A DNA stretch of 64,000 nt from contig JAGAMY010000047.1 of NCBI GenBank assembly GCA_017624495.1, positions 42,468 to 106,467 of the forward strand, given 5' to 3'. Positions 35,313 to 43,090 of this stretch are shown in pieces; positions within the stretch are counted from its first letter, which is position 1; each line of letters opens with the position of its first letter. Source of the DNA: Lachnospiraceae bacterium (GTDB lineage: Bacteria > Bacillota > Clostridia > Lachnospirales > Lachnospiraceae). The position numbers and the translations under genes were made by a program. The notes under the pieces were generated by a model. That model did no database searches, was not told where the DNA came from, and was given only the letters and a program-made list of their open reading frames with translations.

Positions 35313-35914
35313 TTCATATCCTCCTTGCAAAATGGTACAAACCGTAGTACGGTTTCTCCGATTGTTATTTCATCACCTTCTGCTAACTTTTCCGGTGCAT
35401 GAATAATTTCCTGATTAAGATATACTGTGTTTCCCCCTTCGGCAGATACATAGAATGTATTTCCTTTGGGGTCATAGACTACAGAACCATGCTTATCTCT
35501 GGCAATCGTCTTATCATCCACTAACATTACATCCATGGATGTGCTTCTTCCGATGAAATTTTTACCGGAATGTAAACGAAAATCTTTTCCTCTTTCGTCG
35601 CCTGTTAAACAGACTAACCAGCCCGTCACCGGCTGCATCGCCGTAACCCCAAAGAAACCAAAGGAAATGGTTTTATCCCCGTCTTCACTTACAGACGCCT
35701 CCGGTGGCTGGGTTAAGTTATTGATGGAATTACCAATAATGGCACCTAATTCCTCACCTAATGACAAATCCACCTCTGTAATGGATATGGTTTTATCATC
35801 CTCTTCTAAGTCATTTAACCGGATACTTAATTTTTCGCTTTCTAACTTACAAACCGGACAGGTTTTATTGGTATTGCCATCGTACCAATGTCCCTGATTA
35901 CACCTTTTTATCAT
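35297..35914 (-). CDS. Soluble zinc-ribbon/FHA adaptor with acidic Thr motifs
   Basis: 205 residues, a shorter paralogue of the protein at 31688. Zinc ribbon CNQGHWYDGNTNKTCPVCK at 5-23; linker with two acidic Thr motifs, EEDDKTISITEVDLS (about 37-51) and EDGDKTISFGFFG (about 78-90); FHA domain about 105-195 with FIGRSTSMDVML and TIARDKHGSVV. The NGT motif is changed to GGNTVYLNQ. It is probably a cytosolic phospho-switch of the GarA/OdhI kind. It follows the PP2C gene by 27 bases. Confidence 0.85.
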   Translation of the reverse strand: MIKRCNQGHWYDGNTNKTCPVCKLESEKLSIRLNDLEEDDKTISITEVDLSLGEELGAIIGNSINNLTQPPEASVSEDGDKTISFGFFGVTAMQPVTGWLVCLTGDERGKDFRLHSGKNFIGRSTSMDVMLVDDKTIARDKHGSVVYDPKGNTFYVSAEGGNTVYLNQEIIHAPEKLAEGDEITIGETVLRFVPFCKEDMKWEKE

Positions 35915-35941
35915 TTGCCTTACTCTTCCCTTCTCTTTCCT

Positions 35942-36664
35942 TTATCTGACAAATACAGCGACTGCTGAATAATTGTCCATGTTTGTACCACGACCATTTT
36001 TCCATAGTATTTCTTCCATTGCTTTTAGCCACGCATCCGGAGTGGGTGCTTTTTTTAATGTCTTGCACATCATTTTTTCATCTATTAATTCCCAGAAACC
36101 GTCACTGCATAATAAAAAACTGGTATGCTTCGTCAATGGAATATTGTCAACCATCTGATATTTTGGCGTATTCCATGCAGTTCCCATTACCCGCAAAAGT
36201 CTGCTGCGGTCTTCATGGTGTCTAATGTCTTTTTCTTTGATATCCCCACGGTTTACCAACATCTGCGGTATACTGTGATCCTGACTGCGCAGCTTATATT
36301 TCGCTTTTTCAAAATAATAAATGCGTGAATCGCCCACATGCCCAAAACGTGCCGCAGTATTCGAAAGACTAAGGCAGGTGACCGTTGTTTTCATGCTATC
36401 CCCTGCATTTTCTTCTATCTGTTTTTTCAGTAATGCATTTTGTGCAAGGAGGATACTTTCTTCTATGGATTTTGCTTTTTCTAAGTTTTTTTGCATCTGC
36501 CCTACAACAAAAGCCGATGCAACATCACCGTTTCCATGTCCACCTAAGCCATCGCATAGGATGAAGGAAACAATATCCTTTGTAATGGCTGTTCCTAAGG
36601 AATCCTCGTTGACGGTACGTTCTCCTTTATTTGTTACTGAAGCGTATGAAATATCTAATGCCAT
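35942..36664 (-). CDS. PP2C-type protein phosphatase heading the kinase/FHA operon
   Basis: 240 residues from the ATG at 36664-36662 (GGAGG eight bases upstream); a GTG 42 bases earlier is in frame but belongs to the untranslated leader. Motifs: TNKGERTVNEDSLG, FILCDGLGGHGNGDVAS, FGHVGDSRIYYF, SFLLCSDGFWELID and the C-terminal DNYSAVAVFV, so all metal-binding Asp residues are present. It is the first gene after a strong promoter (36740-36768) and heads the 25-kb run down to 11787. Confidence 0.93.
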   Translation of the reverse strand: MALDISYASVTNKGERTVNEDSLGTAITKDIVSFILCDGLGGHGNGDVASAFVVGQMQKNLEKAKSIEESILLAQNALLKKQIEENAGDSMKTTVTCLSLSNTAARFGHVGDSRIYYFEKAKYKLRSQDHSIPQMLVNRGDIKEKDIRHHEDRSRLLRVMGTAWNTPKYQMVDNIPLTKHTSFLLCSDGFWELIDEKMMCKTLKKAPTPDAWLKAMEEILWKNGRGTNMDNYSAVAVFVR

Positions 36665-36706
36665 GTTGTCATTCCTCCGTGAGTGTAGCTGTTTTGACCG
36701 AAACAC

Positions 36707-36775
36707 TTTCTCACCACTTTCTTTCGTAATCTATCTTTAAATATAACCTTTTTCGTCGTATTTTGCAACCTATTA
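36707..36775 (-). promoter_or_regulatory. Promoter module A (TTGCAA-17-TATATT) with leader shared with module B
   Basis: On the minus strand a -35 box TTGCAA (36768-36763) and a -10 box TATATT (36745-36740) are separated by exactly 17 bases. About 65 bases including the boxes, the spacer (AACGAAAAAGG/GACGAAAAAGG) and the GAAAGTGGTG leader are nearly identical to 38307-38372. It should drive the PP2C-headed kinase/FHA operon. Two GTTGTGTT copies lie upstream at 36822-36830 and 36844-36852, centre distance 22 bases. Confidence 0.85.
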
Positions 36776-36859
36776 GGGTTTGTTTGTTGTTTTTACAAAA
36801 TAATTTATACACCACTTGATAGGTTGTGTTAAAAAACTTTATGAGTTGTGTTTGATAAC

Positions 36860-36895
36860 AAAAAAAGTAGCTACAACACTCCTGTTATAACTACT
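36860..36895 (-). terminator. Intrinsic terminator after the DUF3592-like gene
   Basis: On the minus strand AGTAGTTATAACA pairs with TGTTGTAGCTACT (13 pairs, two G-U) around GGAG, followed by seven T. It separates the T7SS-side genes from promoter module A. Confidence 0.8.
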
Positions 36896-36905
36896 TATCT
36901 TTTAT

Positions 36906-37322
36906 TTAATTAACAAATGCTGCCAGAATAATTCCTATCAAAAAAACGAACGGTATAAAACAACATACAATATCTACAACCATCCCTTTATTATAAGAAT
37001 TTTCTGCATACAAAAACTGTTTATAATTTTGAGGATTAATCAAAAGATTAACCTTTTGACCTACACCAAATGTAACCAAGTTTGAATAAAAGGCTGAATC
37101 TATTTTATATCTTTGATTCTTTTCCTCTAAAACAAATATTGGTTTATATACCATATCTCCACGTTTTGTTTTTTTTGATAAAATATCTGATACATACACA
37201 GTTACATGTTTTATACATTTTTTTCTTTTAATATTCCACTTTCTATATTTTAAAATACATAAAACTATCCATACACTCAATATTATGCATATAAAAAAAA
37301 CATAAATTATTTTATCTAACAT
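36906..37322 (-). CDS. Small DUF3592-like membrane protein
   Basis: 138 residues from the ATG at 37322-37320 (AGGGG six bases upstream; an ATG two codons earlier abuts the ribosome binding site). Membrane segments at about 4-27 and 112-136 flank a beta-rich domain (VYKPIFVLEEKNQRYKIDSAF and VGQKVNLLINPQNYKQFL), the layout of the DUF3592 family. Function unknown. It follows the FHA/kinase-like gene, with a terminator immediately downstream. Confidence 0.72.
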   Translation of the reverse strand: MLDKIIYVFFICIILSVWIVLCILKYRKWNIKRKKCIKHVTVYVSDILSKKTKRGDMVYKPIFVLEEKNQRYKIDSAFYSNLVTFGVGQKVNLLINPQNYKQFLYAENSYNKGMVVDIVCCFIPFVFLIGIILAAFVN

Positions 37323-37396
37323 ATACATCCCCTCTTACTTATTATAAGTCTTTTCCCACATACTATATACAGAATTCCATGTATTTACAACCCCAT

Positions 37397-38254
37397 CTAT
37401 TCCGCATAAAATACAAATCTCTCATTTGCAAGCATTATCATATCCCCATTTCTAAGCTGTATTTCCTGTCCTGCATGCAATTCCCTGCCATTGACAAATG
37501 TCTTATTGGTAGAACGATTATCCTGAATGAAAAAACTGTTATTTTTCCTTCGTATAACCGCATGTCGTCTGCTGATAGAAGGATTATTTGCTATGCAATA
37601 ATCTGTTTTTGCAGGTTCTTTCCCAATCCAAAACTCTGCCTTTCGGATATCTATGCGCTCACGGGTACGCATCCGAAGAATATATGTCTTTACTGCTACC
37701 TGTTGTCTGTTTATCGCCTTCGACTTTGTCCTTTCTATATTTTTAAATGCCTCCGGATAAATTTCTTCGATATAATCTTCTATCTTTTCTGCGGAATACT
37801 GCTGCATCCGCTTCATATACCCCATAAGTTCATTTACCCTCTGCACATCTTCATTTATCAAAAAAACTGTAGAATGTATCACATTATATAAAAACGGAAA
37901 TACTTTTGATGCTACATTTTTTGTATAGACAGGCTGGTATACCATTTGTACTTCTTTTGTATTCTCATTTATAAATGTATACTCTAACTGTAGCAGAAGA
38001 TTATTTACATGCATTCCATTACTTTCTATTTTTTGTGTCACTTCTAAGAGCTGTACAAAAACTTCAAAAAATTCCTGTTTACTTAAGCCGCTTTTTAAGT
38101 ACTTTTTCAAAGGAATCCCATTGGGTGCAACATACACCAAAACATCCTTTTCTGACACCCTTGGCTGCATGATGCCCTGAAGAATTTTCTGCTGAAAAAT
38201 CTGTAGCTCTCTTTTATTTATCTCTTCCTGTTTTCCCGGCTTTATTTTAACCAT
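37397..38254 (-). CDS. Degenerate kinase-like (DUF6382-type) domain fused to FHA
   Basis: 285 residues from ATG 38254-38252; a GTG at 38302 with GGTGG upstream is an alternative start. Residues about 1-165 resemble DUF6382: DVLVYVAPNGIPLKKYL, then a catalytic-loop-like stretch MHVNNLLLQLEYTFIN with no HRD or DFG. This recalls the cytosolic pseudokinase of EssB/YukC in T7SSb. The FHA domain (about 205-280) has FWIGKEPAKTDYCIA, SISRRHAVI and STNKTFVNG. No membrane segment is present, unlike EssB. It has its own promoter (module B). A role as a secretion-apparatus component or its phospho-reader is inferred from context. Confidence 0.78.
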   Translation of the reverse strand: MVKIKPGKQEEINKRELQIFQQKILQGIMQPRVSEKDVLVYVAPNGIPLKKYLKSGLSKQEFFEVFVQLLEVTQKIESNGMHVNNLLLQLEYTFINENTKEVQMVYQPVYTKNVASKVFPFLYNVIHSTVFLINEDVQRVNELMGYMKRMQQYSAEKIEDYIEEIYPEAFKNIERTKSKAINRQQVAVKTYILRMRTRERIDIRKAEFWIGKEPAKTDYCIANNPSISRRHAVIRRKNNSFFIQDNRSTNKTFVNGRELHAGQEIQLRNGDMIMLANERFVFYAE

Positions 38255-38306
38255 GATGTACTCTTTTTTTCTGCTGACTTTTATCTTTCCTGTCTGAAAC
38301 ACGCTT

Positions 38307-38372
38307 CCACCACTTTCTTACTAATTTATTTTTAAATATAACCTTTTTCGTTATTTTTTGCAACCCATTCAG
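38307..38372 (-). promoter_or_regulatory. Promoter module B (TTGCAA-17-TATATT), copy of module A
   Basis: On the minus strand TTGCAA (38363-38358) and TATATT (38340-38335) are 17 bases apart, with the same spacer core CGAAAAAGGT and the same GAAAGTGGTGG...GTGTTTC leader as module A. It precedes the kinase-like/FHA gene. The GTTGTGTT pair found upstream of module A is not present here. Confidence 0.85.
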
Positions 38373-38425
38373 TGTTGTTCGATACATTTTATCCAGAAAT
38401 GTCGGTGCGAAGCTTCCAGCTCTTC

Positions 38426-39037
38426 TTATCTATTTACAATTTTTCTGCAAAAATCACTATTTTCATCATAACATGGGAACACACGGTATCGGATACTTTG
38501 CTCTCCATTTTCTTTTTCAAAAATGACAATCAGCCCTTTTTGTGTTTGGCTTATTTCCTGCCAATTGACTGTAGTAAACGTATGGTCTATAGTATTCTCT
38601 TCTAAATCTCTTACAACAGCAAGGGATTCACTGGTTTCCAAATTCGGATTTTTTTCAAACCGAACAATTTCTACATCCACCACATAAAAGCGTTCCTGTA
38701 AAATATCCTGCCTGTAAGTGTCTTTGCCGATATTTTTTATCTCCTGCAAGATACAAAATATGCCAACAATACCGATGAGTACCAAAACCACACAGACTGC
38801 CATTTCCACAACAATATCTGAAAAACACAACTGCTCTATTCCATACATATGTAAAACTGCTTCTACGATTTTTTGTATGCCTATCCATGGCAAAATTGCC
38901 ATGCACAATGCTATACACCAGTAAGAAACTTTTGTGGCTTTTCCTTCTGCAAAATCCAATAGCAGATTTTTTATATATTCCATTTCTTTTAGACGTGGCT
39001 TGCGTTTTCCGTATACATCCATCGCATTTATATCCAT
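38426..39037 (-). CDS. Membrane protein of effector cassette 2, unknown family
   Basis: 203 residues. Two membrane helices near 38-62 and 75-98 separate a basic N terminus from a C-terminal beta-rich domain (YVVDVEIVRFEKNP ... VFPCYDENSDF). No family recognised. It is the last gene after an LXG-like effector and a DUF4176 gene. By analogy with T7SSb toxin loci, a membrane protein in this place is a candidate immunity protein, but sequence alone does not show it. Confidence 0.6.
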   Translation of the reverse strand: MDINAMDVYGKRKPRLKEMEYIKNLLLDFAEGKATKVSYWCIALCMAILPWIGIQKIVEAVLHMYGIEQLCFSDIVVEMAVCVVLVLIGIVGIFCILQEIKNIGKDTYRQDILQERFYVVDVEIVRFEKNPNLETSESLAVVRDLEENTIDHTFTTVNWQEISQTQKGLIVIFEKENGEQSIRYRVFPCYDENSDFCRKIVNR

Positions 39038-39056
39038 ACCTGTATGTACTCCTTTG

Positions 39057-39326
39057 TTACTGTTCGTAGAACTGTGTTAAATTTTCTATAAATTCTTCTC
39101 TCTGCTCATCTTCAAAACCTCTGAACACAACTCTCTCAATATCCTCATGCTGGAATAAAAACTGAGAATCTGTTCCCATGTTGCCTTCCGGGTATATGAC
39201 ACCAATATAATCGTATTCTTCTCCTGTTTCCATGTTGCTCTGTTTTACTCCAAAAATCATCAATGCCCGTTCTGCTTCTTTTAACCAGATAACACTTCCA
39301 ATCGGTAATAATTCATGTATATTCAT
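39057..39326 (-). CDS. DUF4176 protein of effector cassette 2
   Basis: 89 residues with the DUF4176 pattern: LLPIGSVIWLKEAERALMIF, EYDYIGVIYPEGNMG, and VVFRGFEDEQREEF. DUF4176 genes are frequent beside LXG effectors in Firmicutes T7SS loci; their role is not settled and a chaperone or adaptor role is one option. A paralogue is at 43645-43932. It follows the effector gene by 28 bases. Confidence 0.85.
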   Translation of the reverse strand: MNIHELLPIGSVIWLKEAERALMIFGVKQSNMETGEEYDYIGVIYPEGNMGTDSQFLFQHEDIERVVFRGFEDEQREEFIENLTQFYEQ

Positions 39327-39354
39327 ATCTTATCCAACCTTTCTTTCCATTTTA

Positions 39355-40470
39355 TTAAGTCCATGCTGTACACCATTTTGCCACAGATGTTCCTGCATTT
39401 ACAATAGCACTTCCTATCTTCTTAACTTTTTTTACCTTTTCAGTTACCACTTTTTCTCCAAAATCCAGCACAGTATCTGATACTAATTCTGTAAAGCCTT
39501 TTTCTTCTCCCATAAATTTGCCTGTCAGATATTTTGTGGCAGTATCTACTGCCCAGACTGCACCTACTGCGACTGCACCTACCGCCACTGCCGGGGCTGT
39601 TGCACCAAGCAGAACTGTAGCTCCTGCGGTGGCTGCCATGCCAATCCCTATATCAATAGCTGTTTCCGTAACGGTTTCGGCAGCAGCCCGGGTAGTAAAT
39701 CCATTATGCTCTTTGTAGTTACTAATAGCATTCGTAACTCCTGATAAAGCAACCCCTGCCCATTTTGCACCTACTTTTATTTTATCACCAACATTTTTGC
39801 AGGCTTTAAAGGAATATTCGGATAACTGCTTTTTGATACTTGCTGAAAATGTACTTCCTTTTCCTGTAATTGAAATATTATTCTTTTCTGCCCACTCATT
39901 TAAGCTTTTGACTGCACCGCCTCTTGTGGTATCTCCAAACAGTACCTTCTTAAAATCCGGTTTATCACTATAGGCATTTTTTGCAAGGTCTCCAATTACA
40001 CCAATTGCTTTACTTGTACCGCCTAACAAAGTTTTATAGTCCACACCACCTGTAACCATTTCACCAAAGGCTGCAATCGTTGTACCCACCACACCAAACT
40101 TGCCTATGCTTTTCCAGAGCAGCTTGTCTACTCTCCATGCAAATTTTACAGGCTCTGTGGATATATCTCTGGCTTTACTACTCACTGTAATAACTGTGTT
40201 TTTTCCTAATAAGCTCTGTTCTGCATTGTTATAGACAGTCGATATTTTCTGTAAAGTTTCTCCTAAGGACACCGTCTGCTTTCCCTGTTTTTCCAAATCG
40301 GCTGCAATGGAATTTAATGCACGGGTAACATTTGCATATTTCCCCATGAATTTAAGATTAGATTTTACAGAGGATACGGTATGCTCCATTCTTTTTAGAT
40401 TTTTACCTGTATGTACCACCGATGAAGACTGACTTTGCAGTTTTTTCCACTGTACACTAAATTCACTCAT
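39355..40470 (-). CDS. LXG-like T7SS effector candidate 2 with glycine-rich membrane region
   Basis: 371 residues. The first about 95 are helical and carry a YNNAE (YxxxE) export-like motif near residue 88, as in LXG/WXG100 substrates. The C-terminal part has a long Ala/Gly/Val stretch (about 270-315: AIDIGIGMAATAGATVLLGA, AVAVGAVAVGAVWAV) that would form glycine-zipper helices. Such regions are known in membrane-permeabilising LXG toxins such as TelE. The C-terminal half is homologous to effector 1 at 44726, whereas the N-terminal and middle parts differ. It is followed by DUF4176 and membrane-protein genes. Toxicity is inferred, not shown. Confidence 0.7.
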   Translation of the reverse strand: MSEFSVQWKKLQSQSSSVVHTGKNLKRMEHTVSSVKSNLKFMGKYANVTRALNSIAADLEKQGKQTVSLGETLQKISTVYNNAEQSLLGKNTVITVSSKARDISTEPVKFAWRVDKLLWKSIGKFGVVGTTIAAFGEMVTGGVDYKTLLGGTSKAIGVIGDLAKNAYSDKPDFKKVLFGDTTRGGAVKSLNEWAEKNNISITGKGSTFSASIKKQLSEYSFKACKNVGDKIKVGAKWAGVALSGVTNAISNYKEHNGFTTRAAAETVTETAIDIGIGMAATAGATVLLGATAPAVAVGAVAVGAVWAVDTATKYLTGKFMGEEKGFTELVSDTVLDFGEKVVTEKVKKVKKIGSAIVNAGTSVAKWCTAWT

Positions 40471-40511
40471 TCTGTTTTCCCCTTTCTACATTTTGTGTCT
40501 TATCTCTATTA

Positions 40512-40618
40512 CAACTCTTTTGGTTATTTTTATCACTAATCGAGTTAATATCCACAACCCAATACGTTGTGTTGCAATTAATAAATAAACAGCTATAACG
40601 CTATTGTCATAACTGTGG
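40512..40618 (-). promoter_or_regulatory. Intergenic region with terminator-like hairpin and possible promoter
   Basis: On the minus strand ACAGTTATGAC pairs with GTTATAGCTGT (11 pairs, two G-U) at about 40590-40617, followed by TTATTTATT; it would end the FHA/pseudoprotease unit. Further on, an inverted repeat CACAAC-N7-GTTGTG lies near 40541-40560, with TTGTGG-17-GATAAA as a possible promoter for effector 2. The GTTGTG word also occurs upstream of promoter module A. Confidence 0.45.
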
Positions 40619-42115
40619 TCACAACACCATAAATTTCTCATCCGCCAACAGTATTTCATCCCCTGTATGCAAACAGATTTTTTCTCCCGGTTGTACGACT
40701 TTTCCATTCACCTTTGAACCATTTGAGGACTTTAAATCACTAAAATAATACTTCGCCCCATCATAGGCAATCATGGCATGCCTTCTGCTGATAGCTTTAT
40801 TATCAGTAATACAGTAATTTACCGCCTGCGGATTGCTGCCGATATAAAAACTGCCATTTTTAATATACATATGCTGACCGTTTTTTTCCCTCAACAATTC
40901 TAATGCCTGTCCTTTTCTTTGAATCTGGCTTTGCTTAATTTCTGTTTTTTGTCTCTTTTCTGTTTTTTGCAGAATTTCCTGCTCTTCTTTATTCATGGTT
41001 ATCGTATGAATTGGACTTTTTACGATTCTGCGCTTTCTCATATCCTTATGATTTAGTATAAGCAATAGCATTAGCCAGACTGCTAATAATAATATCAAAA
41101 CTGCCAGAATATAAATTGCCACCATAATTTTTTCCATTTTCGGAATCAATTGTGCTTTGGCTTCTGTAAGTATTGCAATGGCACTATCTAAGTCTTCTGA
41201 CAAGGGTTTTGCATTTTCCACCACAGGCTTTACTTTTTCCAAAGCAGCCGTAAGTGCTTCTATGGAATCTGCTTTATAGGTATCTGCTTCTTCGATTTCT
41301 AAACATTCTGTATAAAGTCCCTGCAGCTTTGCAATCTTTTCATCCTTATCTCTGCTGCCATAATATATAGAAAAATTGTCCAAAACCTCTGCCACTTCAT
41401 TAATCGCCAGCGAAGTCTCTTTTTCTCCAACATTTATACCCACGATATACCCATCTTCGTCTAACAATGGACCACCTGTGCAACCCTCATGAAGGTCTAT
41501 GGTGTGTTCTATTTTTGTTATCGTTCCTTCCGTAAGGGGTTTGTTCTTAATTTTCCCATCGTGCATTTCTACATCTTTACTCAAAAATTCGATATCTTTT
41601 GTTTCTTTTGGAAAACCAAGCGCATACACCTTTGCATCCTCTGCCAGTTTTGATGAGTCTCCCAGTTTTATTGCTAGCTTTTCACTGACTACGTTTTCAG
41701 TGGAAAGTATGCAGTAATTTTCTTCTTCACTTTTTACTAATATTTCCGCATTGACAGCCACATCACCTTTTACCACGACTTTTATGGTATTGGCAAACTG
41801 CGTATTTTCTGTACTGATATTTTTACTTTTGCAATATTTTTTTATGGCATCTATGGAATTTTCTGCTATCTGCCGGCTGGTAATGATGTAGGTTGCACCA
41901 TCTTCGTTGCTGATTAAAAAGCCGCTGCCGTGTTGCATTTGACAGAACTTTCCTTCCGGACTTACAAAGCCACTGTAAATTTCCACAATGCCATTTCTGG
42001 CATTTTCTATACTGCTTTCTGCCGCATGTACTTTTTGCGTATGTATGCCAAAAATCAGCAAAATCCCCATCCATATACATATTTTTTGTAATCTTCTCTT
42101 TGGATTTTTCGTCAT
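40619..42115 (-). CDS. Membrane protein: inactive trypsin-like domain outside, FHA inside
   Basis: 498 residues. Signal peptide (to about 31), a trypsin/HtrA-like fold about 35-250, a helical linker, a membrane helix near 332-355 and a cytosolic FHA domain about 420-495 (FYIGSNPQAVNYCIT, AISRRHAMI, SSNGSKVNG). The protease triad is lost: where HtrA has TNxHV this has TSRQIA, the Asp region reads NYCILS, and GNSGGP is GCTGGP. It is probably a binding rather than a cutting domain. The gene lies between the two effector cassettes of the T7SS locus, so a surface or cargo-sensing role for the apparatus is plausible. Confidence 0.82.
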   Translation of the reverse strand: MTKNPKRRLQKICIWMGILLIFGIHTQKVHAAESSIENARNGIVEIYSGFVSPEGKFCQMQHGSGFLISNEDGATYIITSRQIAENSIDAIKKYCKSKNISTENTQFANTIKVVVKGDVAVNAEILVKSEEENYCILSTENVVSEKLAIKLGDSSKLAEDAKVYALGFPKETKDIEFLSKDVEMHDGKIKNKPLTEGTITKIEHTIDLHEGCTGGPLLDEDGYIVGINVGEKETSLAINEVAEVLDNFSIYYGSRDKDEKIAKLQGLYTECLEIEEADTYKADSIEALTAALEKVKPVVENAKPLSEDLDSAIAILTEAKAQLIPKMEKIMVAIYILAVLILLLAVWLMLLLILNHKDMRKRRIVKSPIHTITMNKEEQEILQKTEKRQKTEIKQSQIQRKGQALELLREKNGQHMYIKNGSFYIGSNPQAVNYCITDNKAISRRHAMIAYDGAKYYFSDLKSSNGSKVNGKVVQPGEKICLHTGDEILLADEKFMVL

Positions 42116-42145
42116 ATGTTTTTCCTTTTTTCAAATGTTCTGGTT

Positions 42146-43042
42146 CTATCCGATAGCATTTTTTACCTTATAAAATGCCATCGGACTAATTCCATATTTC
42201 ACAATGTGCGTTTCTGCTGTTTCAATATCTAAAATGTAATAAGATAAAAATAATCTTCTTGGATTCCATCCACCCATTCTTAATACATCACATCTTACTA
42301 TTTCATTTCTTTTTGCAACCTGCATACCTTTTCCTGTATCAATAAAAACAAATTCTCTTCCTATATACATGTCCAAACCATATTTTTGTGCATTGAAAAA
42401 ATCTTCATCCAATGTATGAAAGGACAATTCATGCTGCTCACAGTAGGAAAGCACCTCATCCGGTCTTTTCTTTATACCCACACCACAAACCAGTGCCCAA
42501 AAATACATAATAATTGCAAAAAGCAAACCCAGCACCGTCATTACTATCCGGTCATCACTCTTATCCAGCCAACCTTCAATTACCACATACACTATCATGC
42601 TTGCAAACCATAACAAGAATACTGTTTTCACTAAATTCAGTACATGTATTCCCTTTTTCATAGTTTTCCACAATGCACTCTGTCGAATTTCATCCTCATT
42701 TCCTAACTGATTTAAGCTTTCTCGAATTTCCTTTTTACTTCTTGCATCCACTGGAAATACTATATACATAAATGTTTCTAAATAATCAAATACTGTAAGA
42801 TACAATTCTCCCTGCCATATTCTTAAAATCACACTCAATACAACTGTCAATACTACCAAAATACCTGTGATAATTAAAAAAATCCAGATAACTTTATCTA
42901 AAGCATCATTCCCACCAAATATACTGCCATAATCGTCATACAAATTTGCCATCATAATTGCATCCACACATAGCATCACAATCATACCAATCACGACATA
43001 TATTTTCGTATTTTCTAAAAGCTCTTCCAACTTATCAAGCAC
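42146..43042 (-). CDS. Multi-pass membrane protein in the T7SS locus, unknown family
   Basis: 298 residues from a GTG at 43042 with GGAGG eight bases upstream. Four membrane helices (about 13-34, 50-72, 140-160, 168-190) and a C-terminal domain with beta character (YIGREFVFIDTGKGMQVAKR, LFLSYYILDIETAETHIV) that may be PH-like. No family recognised. It is in effector cassette 1 between small membrane proteins and the FHA/pseudoprotease gene; immunity or apparatus roles are both possible. Confidence 0.6.
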   Translation of the reverse strand: MLDKLEELLENTKIYVVIGMIVMLCVDAIMMANLYDDYGSIFGGNDALDKVIWIFLIITGILVVLTVVLSVILRIWQGELYLTVFDYLETFMYIVFPVDARSKKEIRESLNQLGNEDEIRQSALWKTMKKGIHVLNLVKTVFLLWFASMIVYVVIEGWLDKSDDRIVMTVLGLLFAIIMYFWALVCGVGIKKRPDEVLSYCEQHELSFHTLDEDFFNAQKYGLDMYIGREFVFIDTGKGMQVAKRNEIVRCDVLRMGGWNPRRLFLSYYILDIETAETHIVKYGISPMAFYKVKNAIG

Positions 43043-43090
43043 CTTTTATTCCTCCACGCATAAATAATTTTCAAGAGCTGACCCTTGCAA

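Noticed and set aside
40486-40707. Short minus-strand open frame between the FHA/pseudoprotease and effector 2.
   Set aside because: It covers the terminator-like hairpin and the end of the FHA gene, has no ribosome binding site and no recognisable pattern.
40619-42115. Annotation as an active serine protease.
   Set aside because: His, Asp and Ser of the triad are all replaced when the framing motifs are lined up.
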